This document shows positions 41,268 through 50,838 of a stretch of 64,000 nt of DNA, piece after piece (within the stretch, counting starts at the first letter, position 1; each line of letters opens with the position of its first letter). A program made the translations under genes and the position numbers. Where the stretch lies: assembly GCF_010726645.1 (NCBI RefSeq), contig NZ_AP022563.1:3782001-3846000 (forward strand). Reading direction: 5' to 3'. The stretch comes from Mycolicibacterium duvalii (GTDB lineage: Bacteria > Actinomycetota > Actinomycetes > Mycobacteriales > Mycobacteriaceae). Below the pieces are notes generated by a model. That model saw nothing but the letters and a program-made list of their open reading frames with translations, made no database searches and was not told the DNA's origin.

Positions 41268-41800
41268 GTACTGTTGATGCGCCGCTGGATCAGCGCGGTG
41301 GCGCCGAGGGCGGCGCCGGCGACGATCCACCCGACCACGGCGATGGAGCCGGCCGGGATGATCGCCAGCGACGCGTCACGGTCGCGCACCCGCACCAGGT
41401 CGGGGTTGTTGACGTCGTACTCGACGTAGATGCGCATACCGTCCTCCAGCTCCGAGGGGTAGAGCACCCCCAGCTCGGGCCGGTAGGTCACCCGGTCGGG
41501 GGTGACGAACTCGATGGTCGAACGCCGCTGCCCGGCGTCGAGCACGTTGGCCTCGGCCACGCCCAGGTGGTCCTCGATCTGGTTGTCGTTGCGCCATGCC
41601 CCGAGCACCAACAGCACCGACTGCAGGGTGACCAGGCATGCCGCGGCGACGATGCCGATCCGGACCCGTCGCAGGATGCGGGCGCTGCGCGACTCCCCCG
41701 GCTCGCCGTAGAGGTGCGGAACCAGGATCTGCCACGCCGCCGTGAGGCGCCGCAGCACCTCGGCTCCGCTCACAGGAGCCCGATCGTTCGCTCCGCTCAC
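41228..41800 (-). CDS. DUF3592 membrane protein (Rv0556-like)
   Basis: A 190-residue protein with two membrane helices (about 46-66 and 147-168) flanking an extracytoplasmic beta domain (TIEFVTPDRVTYRPELGVLY, DGMRIYVEYDVNNPDLVRVRD) typical of DUF3592. It corresponds in place to Rv0556. The GTG at 41800 overlaps the menD stop (GTGA). A second GTG, 27 bases on, lies in an exact 14-bp duplicate, so the start could be either. Function is unknown. Confidence 0.78.
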   Translation of the reverse strand: MSGANDRAPVSGAEVLRRLTAAWQILVPHLYGEPGESRSARILRRVRIGIVAAACLVTLQSVLLVLGAWRNDNQIEDHLGVAEANVLDAGQRRSTIEFVTPDRVTYRPELGVLYPSELEDGMRIYVEYDVNNPDLVRVRDRDASLAIIPAGSIAVVGWIVAGAALGATALIQRRINSTQEPTSSSSQLSS

Positions 41801-41803
41801 AGG
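41763..41803. repeat. 14-bp direct repeat duplicating the DUF3592 start region
   Basis: GCTCCGCTCACAGG occurs at 41763-41776 and again at 41790-41803, 27 bases (nine codons) apart. On the minus strand each copy carries a GTG followed by AGCGGAGC, so the start region has been duplicated in frame; the upstream copy also holds the menD stop codon. Confidence 0.7.
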
Positions 41804-43443
41804 GCAGCCTTGATCGACGCGTGCAACGCCCGCAGCGACGACCGGTCCGCCTTGACCTCCAGCACGCGCATCCCGTCGAACGGCTCGTCGAGCGCCTCGG
41901 CCAGCTGCGCCGCCTCGATCTGGCGGCTCTCCACGTGATAGGCCCGGCACAACGCGCCCACGTCCACGTCGTGCGGGGTGCCGAAGATGCGTGACGAGAC
42001 GTCGGAGAACCGCGGATCGCCCTGCTCGAGCAGCTCGAAGATGCCGCCACCGTTGTCGTTGGACACCACGATCGTCAGGTTGCGCGGGGTGGGTTCGGTG
42101 GGCCCGATCAGCAGGCCGGAGCTGTCGTGGACGAACGTCAGGTCGCCGATCAGCGCCACGGTGCGCCCGCCCGCGCCTTCGTGGGCCAGTGCGGCGCCGA
42201 TCGCCGTCGAGACCGTGCCGTCGATGCCGGCGACGCCGCGATTGGAGCGCACCTTGACCTCGGCGGTGTTGAAGCCCACCAACGCGATGTCGCGGACCGG
42301 GTTGGACGCGCCGAGCACGAGTTGGTCACCGGGACGCAGCGCGTCGGCAACCGCGGCGGCCACATGCAGGCCCGTCGTCAACGGATGCGCCGCGAGTTGA
42401 CCGCGCACCGCCTCGACCGCGTGGCAATTGGCCTCGGCGCACCGGCGCAGCCAGCCGGGCGACGGCGCCCCGGCGGTCACCGCCCGGGTTCCCGTGGCCT
42501 GCGAGTTGCCCGACACATCGGGCCAGCGCGGTCCTGTTGTCAGCGCGTACACCGGTACCGAGGGGTCGGCCAGCAGCGTCGACACCGGCCGGTGCAACGT
42601 CGGGCGGCCGGCCATGATCACCTGCTTGGGCCGAATCAGCCGCAGCGCCAACGGGTGTAGCGGGTTCTGCGCATACGGTGCGGTCGGTTCGGCGACGGTC
42701 GGCAGATGTGCCAGGTTCGGGTGCTCGCCGGCTCCGTGGCCGGCGATGACCACGGTGTCGGGGGTCAGGTCGATGTCGAGCGGCTGATCGAACGTCACCG
42801 GCGGGGTGTGGGTCCACGGCTTACCCCCGGGGCGGCCTTCGGGGGCATAGGGCACCGCGGGTTCGGCGGCGTCGGGCACCAGCGGTTCCCGCAGCGGGAT
42901 GTCGAACTGCACCGGCCCGGCGTTGGCGGTGCGAGATCCCGTGGCGGCCACCAGAACTCGACAGGTCGCCGATCGCCACTGGGCGTTGAGGGAGGTGAGG
43001 TCAGCGGCCGCCCCCGCTTGTTCGGGAGCCAGGCCCAGGCTGATGTTGGCGCGCATCTGGGTGCCGAAATAGCCGAGCTGCTCGAAGGTTTGGTTGGCCC
43101 CGGTGCCGAGCAGCTCATAGGGCCGGTTGGCCGACAGCACGATCAGCGGAACCCGCGCATAGTTGGCCTCCACGACCGCCGGGCCGAGGTTGGCCACGGC
43201 CGTGCCCGAGGTCATCGCCACGCACACCGGGGCGCGCTCGGCCACCGCCAGGCCCACCGCCAGGAACCCCGCGGTGCGCTCGTCGATACGCACGTGCAGG
43301 CGCAGCCGGCCGGCGCGGTCGGCGTCGTGCAGCGCGAACGCCAGCGGTGCGTTGCGCGACCCGGGGCACAGCACGACGTCGCGGACGCCGCCGCGAATCA
43401 GTTCGTCGACGACCACGCGGGCCTGCGCCGTCGAAGGGTTCAC
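41797..43443 (-). CDS. menD: SEPHCHC synthase MenD
   Basis: A 548-residue thiamine-diphosphate enzyme that joins isochorismate and 2-oxoglutarate early in menaquinone synthesis. The conserved N-terminal GGVRDVVLCPGSRNAPLA, cofactor-activating Glu in RIDERTAGF, TSGTAVANLGPAVVEA and the ThDP/Mg motif GDLTFVHDSSGLL near 440-455 are present. Length is normal. bpoC ends 2 bp upstream, and the DUF3592 gene overlaps downstream. Confidence 0.95.
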   Translation of the reverse strand: MNPSTAQARVVVDELIRGGVRDVVLCPGSRNAPLAFALHDADRAGRLRLHVRIDERTAGFLAVGLAVAERAPVCVAMTSGTAVANLGPAVVEANYARVPLIVLSANRPYELLGTGANQTFEQLGYFGTQMRANISLGLAPEQAGAAADLTSLNAQWRSATCRVLVAATGSRTANAGPVQFDIPLREPLVPDAAEPAVPYAPEGRPGGKPWTHTPPVTFDQPLDIDLTPDTVVIAGHGAGEHPNLAHLPTVAEPTAPYAQNPLHPLALRLIRPKQVIMAGRPTLHRPVSTLLADPSVPVYALTTGPRWPDVSGNSQATGTRAVTAGAPSPGWLRRCAEANCHAVEAVRGQLAAHPLTTGLHVAAAVADALRPGDQLVLGASNPVRDIALVGFNTAEVKVRSNRGVAGIDGTVSTAIGAALAHEGAGGRTVALIGDLTFVHDSSGLLIGPTEPTPRNLTIVVSNDNGGGIFELLEQGDPRFSDVSSRIFGTPHDVDVGALCRAYHVESRQIEAAQLAEALDEPFDGMRVLEVKADRSSLRALHASIKAAL

Positions 43444-43445
43444 TC

Positions 43446-44228
43446 CTACAGACTATCGGCGAAGAAATTGAGGATCGCGGTGTTGACCGCCTCCGGCTTC
43501 TCGATGAAACCCAGGTGACCGGTGGCCGGGATCTCGATGAAGCGGGCGTTGGGCATCGCGTTGGCGACCTCGCGGCCCAGATAGGACGGCAGCAGCACGT
43601 CGTCTTCGAACCCGATGACCAGTGTCGGGGTCCGGATGTGCTGATAGGCCGGCAGTCGGCTGTCCTCCGGCGAGACGGCCATCTGCGCCCGCAGCCCGGG
43701 AGTGGGCTTCTGCGGCCACATCGTGAACATGTCGATCCAGTCGCGGACTGCGTTGTCGTCGTTGAGGGTCTTGGGCGAAAAGCTTTCCAGCAGACGCAGT
43801 CTCGCGTCGTATTCGGGCGGCAGCTGCACACCGGACTCCAGCAGCGCCCGCTCGGCCTGCCCGAAGAAGGTGCGGGTGCGGTCATGACGGCCGCGGGTGG
43901 CCATCAGCACCGCCGAACGGACCAGTTCGGGGCGCACCACCATCAACTCCTGGGCGATGAAGGAGCCCATCGAGACCCCGACGATGCGCACCGGCGCGAG
44001 GCCGAGCTGCTCGATCAGGTCCACGACGTCGCCGACCATGGTCTCGGTGGTCAGGGTCTCCGCGTTCTCGGTGGCACCGACGCCGCGGTTGTCGAACGTC
44101 ACACACCGGTAGCCGGCACGAAGGAACACCGGAACCTGGTGCAGATGCCAGGTCCGGCCGGCGCCGCCGCGACCCGCGATGAACAGCACCGGCTCCCCCG
44201 AGCCGCGGTCGTCATAAGCCAGATTCAC
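43446..44228 (-). CDS. bpoC: alpha/beta hydrolase (BpoC-like)
   Basis: A 260-residue alpha/beta hydrolase matching BpoC (Rv0554). Motifs: LFIAGRGGAGRTWH (oxyanion region), nucleophile elbow GVSMGSF (Ser), VLVIGFEDD-type Asp strand and the His in PATGHLGFIEKP. Although named non-haem bromoperoxidase, serine hydrolase activity is more likely; its place in the men block suggests a role like MenH (SHCHC synthase), which lacks another obvious candidate here. The GTG at 44228 matches the known N-terminus. Confidence 0.88.
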   Translation of the reverse strand: MNLAYDDRGSGEPVLFIAGRGGAGRTWHLHQVPVFLRAGYRCVTFDNRGVGATENAETLTTETMVGDVVDLIEQLGLAPVRIVGVSMGSFIAQELMVVRPELVRSAVLMATRGRHDRTRTFFGQAERALLESGVQLPPEYDARLRLLESFSPKTLNDDNAVRDWIDMFTMWPQKPTPGLRAQMAVSPEDSRLPAYQHIRTPTLVIGFEDDVLLPSYLGREVANAMPNARFIEIPATGHLGFIEKPEAVNTAILNFFADSL

Positions 44229-44248
44229 CCCGCCGAGGCTACTGCCTA

Positions 44249-44299
44249 GTGATTTCGGCGTGGTTGTCGACGCTGAGCAGCGAAAATCACGCCGAAATC
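44249..44299. repeat. hairpin repeat, copy 1 (left of the AbiEi/DUF559 gene)
   Basis: GATTTCGGCGTG (44251-44262) and CACGCCGAAATC (44288-44299) pair perfectly over 12 bp; the loop holds TTGTCGACGCTGAGC. A near-identical unit in the same orientation lies at 45188-45238, so the two flank the gene at 44344-45201. This copy sits just upstream of bpoC and could also end transcription or act on RNA. Confidence 0.75.
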
Positions 44300-44343
44300 G
44301 CGGGGGACGGAACCGGAGGCCGCCCGCGCGCGTCCGATAGAAC

Positions 44344-45201
44344 ATGCTCGCGGCGCTTTTGCGAAGTCACGACGGAGTCATCACGTTGGCGCAGGCCCGG
44401 TCGGCGGGTCTCAGCCACGGCGCGGTGCAGCGCCGCGTCCGATCCGGCCACTGGGTGCGATATGCGCGTGGTGTGTACTTCGTCGACGACCGTCCGTTCA
44501 CCGACGCCGCACGCATCCGAGCTGCGGTGTGGAGCTACGGCCCGCGCGCCGCCGGAAGCGGACTGACCGCGGCCTGGTGGCACGGTCTGACCAGGTTCGC
44601 CCCGGACGAGGTCGAGATGACGATTCCGCGCGACAGCAACGGTCGCAGACGCGACGGCTGCCGGCCGCGCCGGCGGGATCTTGCGAAGGCCGACCTCACC
44701 GAGATCAGGGGCATGTGGGTGACGAACCTGGCGCTGACCGTCGTCGAAGCCAGCGCCCGACGGGGTGGCGGAGCCAGACTGCTCGACTGGGCGCTCCAGA
44801 ACGGAGTCGATCTGTCGGCGCTCTGGGCGGCCCATCTCCGCCACACCGGCAGATACGGGTCGCCTCGGTCCCGGCTGCTACTCCAGGCCGCGGATAGCGG
44901 CGCCCGATCGGCAGCCGAACGGCTCCTCCACACTCTGTTGCGCGGCGCCCGGTTGCGCGGATGGCAGGCGAACTACCGGGTGGGTGGCTACCGCGTGGAC
45001 GTCGCGTTCCCCGACGCCAGGGTCGCCATCGAGGTCGACGGGTTCGCGTTCCACAGCGGTGCCGAGGAGTTCCAGATCGACCGGGTGCGTCAGAACGACA
45101 TCGTGGTGCAGAAATGGCAGGTGCTGCGCTTTACGTGGCTGGACCTCACCGAGTACCCCGAGCGCGTCATTGCGGTCATCCGCGCCGCGATTTCGGCGTG
45201 A
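44344..45201 (+). CDS. AbiEi-type winged-helix plus DUF559 nuclease-like protein
   Basis: A 285-residue protein. The N-terminal part (1-70) is an AbiEi_4-like winged helix (GVITLAQARSAGLSHGAVQRRV). The C-terminal part (about 200-280) is a DUF559/Vsr-like nuclease fold: YRVGGYRVDVAFPDARVAIE, VDGFAFH and VQKWQVLRFTW, giving the PD-(D/E)xK-type D...E-V-D order. Such proteins are abundant in mycobacteria and often labelled type IV antitoxins, but no AbiEii toxin gene is present. Hairpin repeats flank it; the right copy provides its last codons and stop. Confidence 0.78.
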   Translation: MLAALLRSHDGVITLAQARSAGLSHGAVQRRVRSGHWVRYARGVYFVDDRPFTDAARIRAAVWSYGPRAAGSGLTAAWWHGLTRFAPDEVEMTIPRDSNGRRRDGCRPRRRDLAKADLTEIRGMWVTNLALTVVEASARRGGGARLLDWALQNGVDLSALWAAHLRHTGRYGSPRSRLLLQAADSGARSAAERLLHTLLRGARLRGWQANYRVGGYRVDVAFPDARVAIEVDGFAFHSGAEEFQIDRVRQNDIVVQKWQVLRFTWLDLTEYPERVIAVIRAAISA

Positions 45202-45931
45202 TTGTCGACGCTGAGCGACGCCCAGCACGCCGAAGTCGCTGGAGGGCGGCGCCCCACAGCAGGCCGGTCGAGGCCGCCAGCGCGGCCGGCTTGACCAGCT
45301 CGCGGCCCATCAGCGCGGTCGCGGACGCCTTGGTCGACGCCGAGGCCTTGGACATGTGCCCGCTGTCGAACGGCGGTTGGGGGTCGTACTCCATCGACAG
45401 CTGGATGGCCTTGGCCTTGGCTTCGCCGCCGATCTGGCCGGCCAGCCACAGCCCCAGGTCGATGCCTGCCGACACACCGGCGCAGGTGACGGTCTTGTCG
45501 TCCGCGCGCACGATGCGTTCGTCGTCGACGGGGGTGACACCGAAGGTGCGCAGGAACGGCAGCGCGGCCCAGTGCGAGGTGGCGCGTTTGCCGTCGAGCA
45601 GGCCGGCCGCGGCCAGGATCATCGAGCCCGAGCACACCGACGCGGTCCATGTCGTGGATTCGTGGGCACCGCGCACCCAGTCGAGCACTTTCTGGTCGCG
45701 GGCGTGCTCCATCGAGGAGAAGCCGCCCGGGATCAGTAGCACGTCCGGGGCCGGGGTTTCGTCGAAGCTGTGGGTGGCGCCGACGAGCAGCACCGCCGAA
45801 TCGGCGGCGACCGGTCCCGGCTCGTGCCACACGAACCGGACCTCGGCTCCGGGAAGGTAGCGCAGCGACTCGTAGGGGCCGATGAAGTCCAGCGCGGTGA
45901 AGCCGGGGTAGAGCATGATGGCGATCTGCAT
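45176..45931 (-). CDS. DJ-1/PfpI-family protein
   Basis: A 251-residue class-I glutamine-amidotransferase-like protein of the DJ-1/PfpI family: ALDFIGPYESLRYLPG, LLIPGGFSSM and the nucleophile elbow ASVCSGSMILAAAGLL (Cys about 101). Relatives include isonitrile hydratases and GlxA-like sensors. Its C-terminal dozen residues are coded by the hairpin repeat at 45188-45238, so the tail is probably not native to the family. It is 11 bp downstream of the GlxA-type regulator and likely co-expressed. Confidence 0.82.
   Translation of the reverse strand: MQIAIMLYPGFTALDFIGPYESLRYLPGAEVRFVWHEPGPVAADSAVLLVGATHSFDETPAPDVLLIPGGFSSMEHARDQKVLDWVRGAHESTTWTASVCSGSMILAAAGLLDGKRATSHWAALPFLRTFGVTPVDDERIVRADDKTVTCAGVSAGIDLGLWLAGQIGGEAKAKAIQLSMEYDPQPPFDSGHMSKASASTKASATALMGRELVKPAALAASTGLLWGAALQRLRRAGRRSASTITPKSRRG
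45188..45238. repeat. hairpin repeat, copy 2 (right end of the AbiEi/DUF559 gene)
   Basis: CGATTTCGGCGTG (45188-45200) pairs with CACGCCGAAGTCG (45226-45238) with one mismatch; the centre again holds TTGTCGACGCTGAGC, as in the copy at 44249. It encodes the last residues and TGA of the DUF559 gene on the plus strand and the C-terminal tail of the DJ-1/PfpI gene on the minus strand. Confidence 0.75.
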
Positions 45932-45942
45932 GGCGGGCCTCC

Positions 45943-46905
45943 TCAGGCGAAGGTCTTGCGGTACTGGTCGGGCGATATGCCGAGACGGCGGATGAAGGTG
46001 CGGCGCAACGTTTCTGCGGTGCCGAGACCGCAGCGGGCGGCGATGACGGGCATGGTGTCGTCGGTTTCCTCGAGCTGACGGCGGGCCGCCTCGGTGCGGA
46101 TGCGTTCGACATACGCGCCGGGCGCTTCGCCGACCTCGTCGGTGAACACCCGGGTGAAGTGGCGCGGGCTCATCGCGGCGCGCTCGGCCAGCGCGGCGAC
46201 GCTGTGCGCCCCGCCGGGGTCGGCCTCGATCGCCTCCTGTGCATCACGCACCGGGGTGCGCCGAGCGCGCGGCATCCACACCGGCGCGGCGAACTGGGTC
46301 TGTCCGCCCGGCCGCCGGAGGTACATCACCAGATAGCGGGCGACGGTCTGCGCGGCGTCGGTGCCGTGGTCGTCCTCGACCAGCGCCAGCGCCAGATCCA
46401 GGCCGGCGGTGACGCCCGCGGCGGTCCACACCTTCGCCGAGCTGCGCACGAAGATCGGGTCGGGGTCGACGGTGACGGCCGGGAACTCGGCGGCCAGTTG
46501 CGCCGCGTAGGCCCAGTGCGTGGTGGCGACGCAGCCGTCGAGCAGTCCGGCCTGAGCGGCGAGCACCGCGCCGGTGCAGACGCTGACCACGCGGCGGGCG
46601 GTCCCCGCCACCGCGGAGATCCAGCCGATCAGCTCGTCGTCGTGGCGCGCCGCGTGGGTGCCGACGCCGCCCGGGATGACGACGGTGTCGACCGGCTGGG
46701 TGGGGTCGGGTAGCGGCTCGGCGACCAGCGTCAGCCCGGTGCCGGTGCTGACCGGAGCGCCGCCCGACGAGACCACGCGGACGTCGTAACCATCGCCGCC
46801 GGTCGCGGCCGCGAACGCCGACGCGCCGGTGAACACCTCGAACGGTCCGACCATGTCGAGCGCCTGCACACCGGCGAACCCGACGATCAGCACCGTGCGC
46901 ACCAT
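45943..46905 (-). CDS. GlxA-type regulator (DJ-1/PfpI plus AraC helix-turn-helix)
   Basis: A 320-residue transcription factor. Residues 1-190 are a DJ-1/PfpI domain (ALDMVGPFEVFTGA, VVIPGGVG, elbow SVCTGAVLAA) that probably binds a small ligand; residues about 225-318 are an AraC-type double helix-turn-helix (HSVAALAERAAMSPRHFTRVF and MPVIAARCGLGTAETLRRTF). It probably controls itself and the DJ-1/PfpI gene that follows after 11 bp. Confidence 0.88.
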   Translation of the reverse strand: MVRTVLIVGFAGVQALDMVGPFEVFTGASAFAAATGGDGYDVRVVSSGGAPVSTGTGLTLVAEPLPDPTQPVDTVVIPGGVGTHAARHDDELIGWISAVAGTARRVVSVCTGAVLAAQAGLLDGCVATTHWAYAAQLAAEFPAVTVDPDPIFVRSSAKVWTAAGVTAGLDLALALVEDDHGTDAAQTVARYLVMYLRRPGGQTQFAAPVWMPRARRTPVRDAQEAIEADPGGAHSVAALAERAAMSPRHFTRVFTDEVGEAPGAYVERIRTEAARRQLEETDDTMPVIAARCGLGTAETLRRTFIRRLGISPDQYRKTFA

Positions 46906-47111
46906 GAACCCAGTGTCGAGCCAGACCAGCCTTGTCGTCTAGGCCACGCATCCCACAGATCAGGACAACTCCACTCCGTCCCGCGTGGGTACAGTTCGGT
47001 TTCGGGGCCCGTCGCGGGTACCCCTGCTGCAGAGACAGCTCGGCAGCGTGACGGTCGGCGGCTCCGACGCCGTGCAGGCACGATGCCTCAGACCCCGGAA
47101 GGTTGCGATCG

Positions 47112-47921
47112 ATGGGCTCCGCCACCCGCCTCGAACGATGGGAGTCGCACAGCGAATGGGCGCTGGCCGCGGTCGCCTTCGCGTTTCTGATCGTCTACTC
47201 GGTGCAGGTGCTCGCCCAGCCCTCCGGTGCAACGAATGCCCTCCTCAATACGGCGATGACGGCGCTCTACGTCACCTTCGTCGTCGACTACGTCGTCCGG
47301 CTCACGCTCGCCCCCCAGCGCGTCCGGTGGTTCTTCCGGCATCTGCTCGATTTTGCGATCGTCGTGCTCCCCTTCCTGCGTCCCCTGCGACTGCTGCGTT
47401 TGGTGGTACTGGTGAAGGTGCTGCACCGCGCCGGCGGCGACGCGATCCGCGGCCGCGTCGTGATGTACACCGCGGCCAGCGCGACGTTGCTGGTCTACGT
47501 CGCGTCACTGGCCATGCTGGAAACCGAGCGCCACGCCGCCGACGCCAGCATCACCAACTTCGGCGAAGCGGTGTGGTGGTCGATCGTCACCGTCACCACC
47601 GTCGGTTACGGCGACGCCTATCCGGTCACCGTCACCGGCCGGGTCATCGCCGTGCTGCTGATGATCGGCGGAATCAGCCTCATCGGTGTCATCACCGCGA
47701 CCGTCGCATCGTGGATCGTCGAGCGCGTGTCCGAAGAGGACTCCGCCAACCGTGCGGCCACCGCCGCCCAGATCGACGAGCTGCGCGACGAGATCCGGCA
47801 TCTGTCCCGGCAGCTGCGCACCCACGAGAGTCCGCGCACACTCACCCGCGATCACAGCCGCCACCCCGGCCATGACGACGCCCCGAGTGAGACGCGTCGC
47901 CAGGCGTGGTCCAACCGCTGA
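47112..47921 (+). CDS. voltage-gated-type potassium channel
   Basis: A 269-residue channel subunit with a six-helix plan: S1-S4 in the first 110 residues, with an Arg-bearing S4-like LRPLRLLRLV (89-98), then S5, a pore helix, the filter TVGYGD (163-168) and S6 (about 176-202). A coiled-coil tail (205-240) may drive tetramer assembly. It would pass potassium and set membrane potential. GGAAGG upstream fixes the ATG at 47112. The next gene makes an osmolyte, so an osmotic-response pairing is possible. Confidence 0.9.
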   Translation: MGSATRLERWESHSEWALAAVAFAFLIVYSVQVLAQPSGATNALLNTAMTALYVTFVVDYVVRLTLAPQRVRWFFRHLLDFAIVVLPFLRPLRLLRLVVLVKVLHRAGGDAIRGRVVMYTAASATLLVYVASLAMLETERHAADASITNFGEAVWWSIVTVTTVGYGDAYPVTVTGRVIAVLLMIGGISLIGVITATVASWIVERVSEEDSANRAATAAQIDELRDEIRHLSRQLRTHESPRTLTRDHSRHPGHDDAPSETRRQAWSNR

Positions 47922-48120
47922 GGACGGGCCCGGCACCCGCCGTCGCTGCCCTGCGGTCGCGAAAACTCCCCGGTGCACTACGGTAGAACCGCGGTGTGGG
48001 TGCGGCGGGAGTCGCCCGTCCCCCGCCCTGCGGGGAACGGCGCAGCAACGACTTCGCCCCCGAAACCGCGGACGTCGTGCGCATTTCCTCATGAGTGACG
48101 GATCAGCGCACGCGTGACCA

Positions 48121-48156
48121 CTTTTTCCGAGAGCGTGCGCACGGCAACGGAAAAAG
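48121..48156 (+). promoter_or_regulatory. inverted repeat in the leader of the betaine-synthase gene
   Basis: CTTTTTCCG (48121-48129) and CGGAAAAAG (48148-48156) are perfect 9-bp arms around an 18-base loop that contains a palindromic GTGCGCAC. The right arm touches the AAAGG ribosome site before the ATG at 48166. It could be an operator or an RNA hairpin that hides the ribosome site. Nothing else is recognised in the 244-bp gap after the channel gene. Confidence 0.5.
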
Positions 48157-48165
48157 AAAGGTCTC

Positions 48166-49799
<1,634 letters not shown>

Positions 49800-49824
<25 letters not shown>

Positions 49825-50792
49825 GCCGTCACCAGCGGCCAGCACCGCCGGATGCGGTCGATCCACCATTGTCGCCGCGCCGGGGTGGCGGCCAGCGCGG
49901 CCAGTCGCGCCGGATCCGGGGTCACGGTGGCCACGGGCAGATAGCCGTCGACCGGCGTCCGCGGGTCGGCGACGTCCTCGACGAACAAGCTGCCGGTGCC
50001 CAGGCCACAGGCGTGGTCGAGCACCGGCAGCGCCGCGGCGGCGGCCAGCCCGGTGCCGATGCCCACCGCCGAATCCAGCGCACTGGACACCACAATCGGG
50101 ATGTCGATCGCCGCGGCGATCTCGAGCATCGCGGCCACGCCGCCCAGCGGCGCGACCTTGAGCACCGCGACGTCGGCCGCGCCGCTGCGCACCACATACA
50201 GCGGATCGGAGGCCTTGCGGATGCTCTCGTCCGCGGCCACCGGAACGTCGATTCGGCCGCGCAGCTCGGCCAGCTCGGCCACGGTGCGGCAGGGCTGTTC
50301 GAGGTACTCCAGGGCGCCGTCCGCGGTCAACGCGTGAGCGGCGGCGACGGCCTCGTCGACGGTCCAGCCGCCGTTGGCATCCACCCGCACCGTCGGCACC
50401 AGCTCCCGTACGGCGTTGACCCGCGCGACGTCGTCGGCCAGCGACTGGCCGGGCTCGGCCACCTTGACCTTGGCGGTACGCACGCCCGGATAGCGGGCCA
50501 CGATCTCGGCCACCTCGGCGGCCGGCACCGCCGGGACGGTGGCGTTGACCGGGATGCGGTCTCGGCGCAGGTGCGGCGGTGGCTGATAGGCGGCCGCGAT
50601 CCCGGAGGCCAGCCAGAGCGCCGCCTCGGCGGGCGGATACTCGACGAAGGCGCCGAACTCTCCCCACCCGTGCGGCCCGTCGATCAACGCCACCTCGCGG
50701 ACGGTGATGCCGCGGAAGCGCACCCGCATCGGCAACGACACCACGTGCAGGCGGTCGAGGACGTCGGACAGTGGCACGGCGTGAGCCTTCAC
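49800..50792 (-). CDS. menC: o-succinylbenzoate synthase MenC
   Basis: A 330-residue enolase-superfamily enzyme that dehydrates SHCHC to o-succinylbenzoate for menaquinone. Catalytic residues are all present and numbered as in the mycobacterial enzyme: Lys108/Lys110 (KVK), metal ligands Asp138, Glu165, Asp188, and Lys212. N-terminal LPMRVRFRGI is conserved. It is separated from menD and bpoC by the accessory insert 44.3-49.8 kb, and lies 46 bp after the acyl-CoA synthetase gene. Confidence 0.95.
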
Positions 50793-50838
50793 CGTGCCGA
50801 GCCTACGGAAGACGACCGGGAACCCGGGAGGGACCCGG

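Noticed and set aside
46998..47021. SigF-type promoter (GGTTT ... GGGTAC) before the potassium channel
   Set aside because: The spacer between GTTT and GGGTA is 13 bases, shorter than the 15-17 expected, so the match is probably chance in GC-rich DNA.
47922..48165. A riboswitch (cyclic-di-AMP or glycine type) in the leader of the betaine-synthase gene
   Set aside because: The region is GC-rich and can fold, but I could not find the conserved core bases of either class; only the 9-bp inverted repeat at 48121-48156 is supported.
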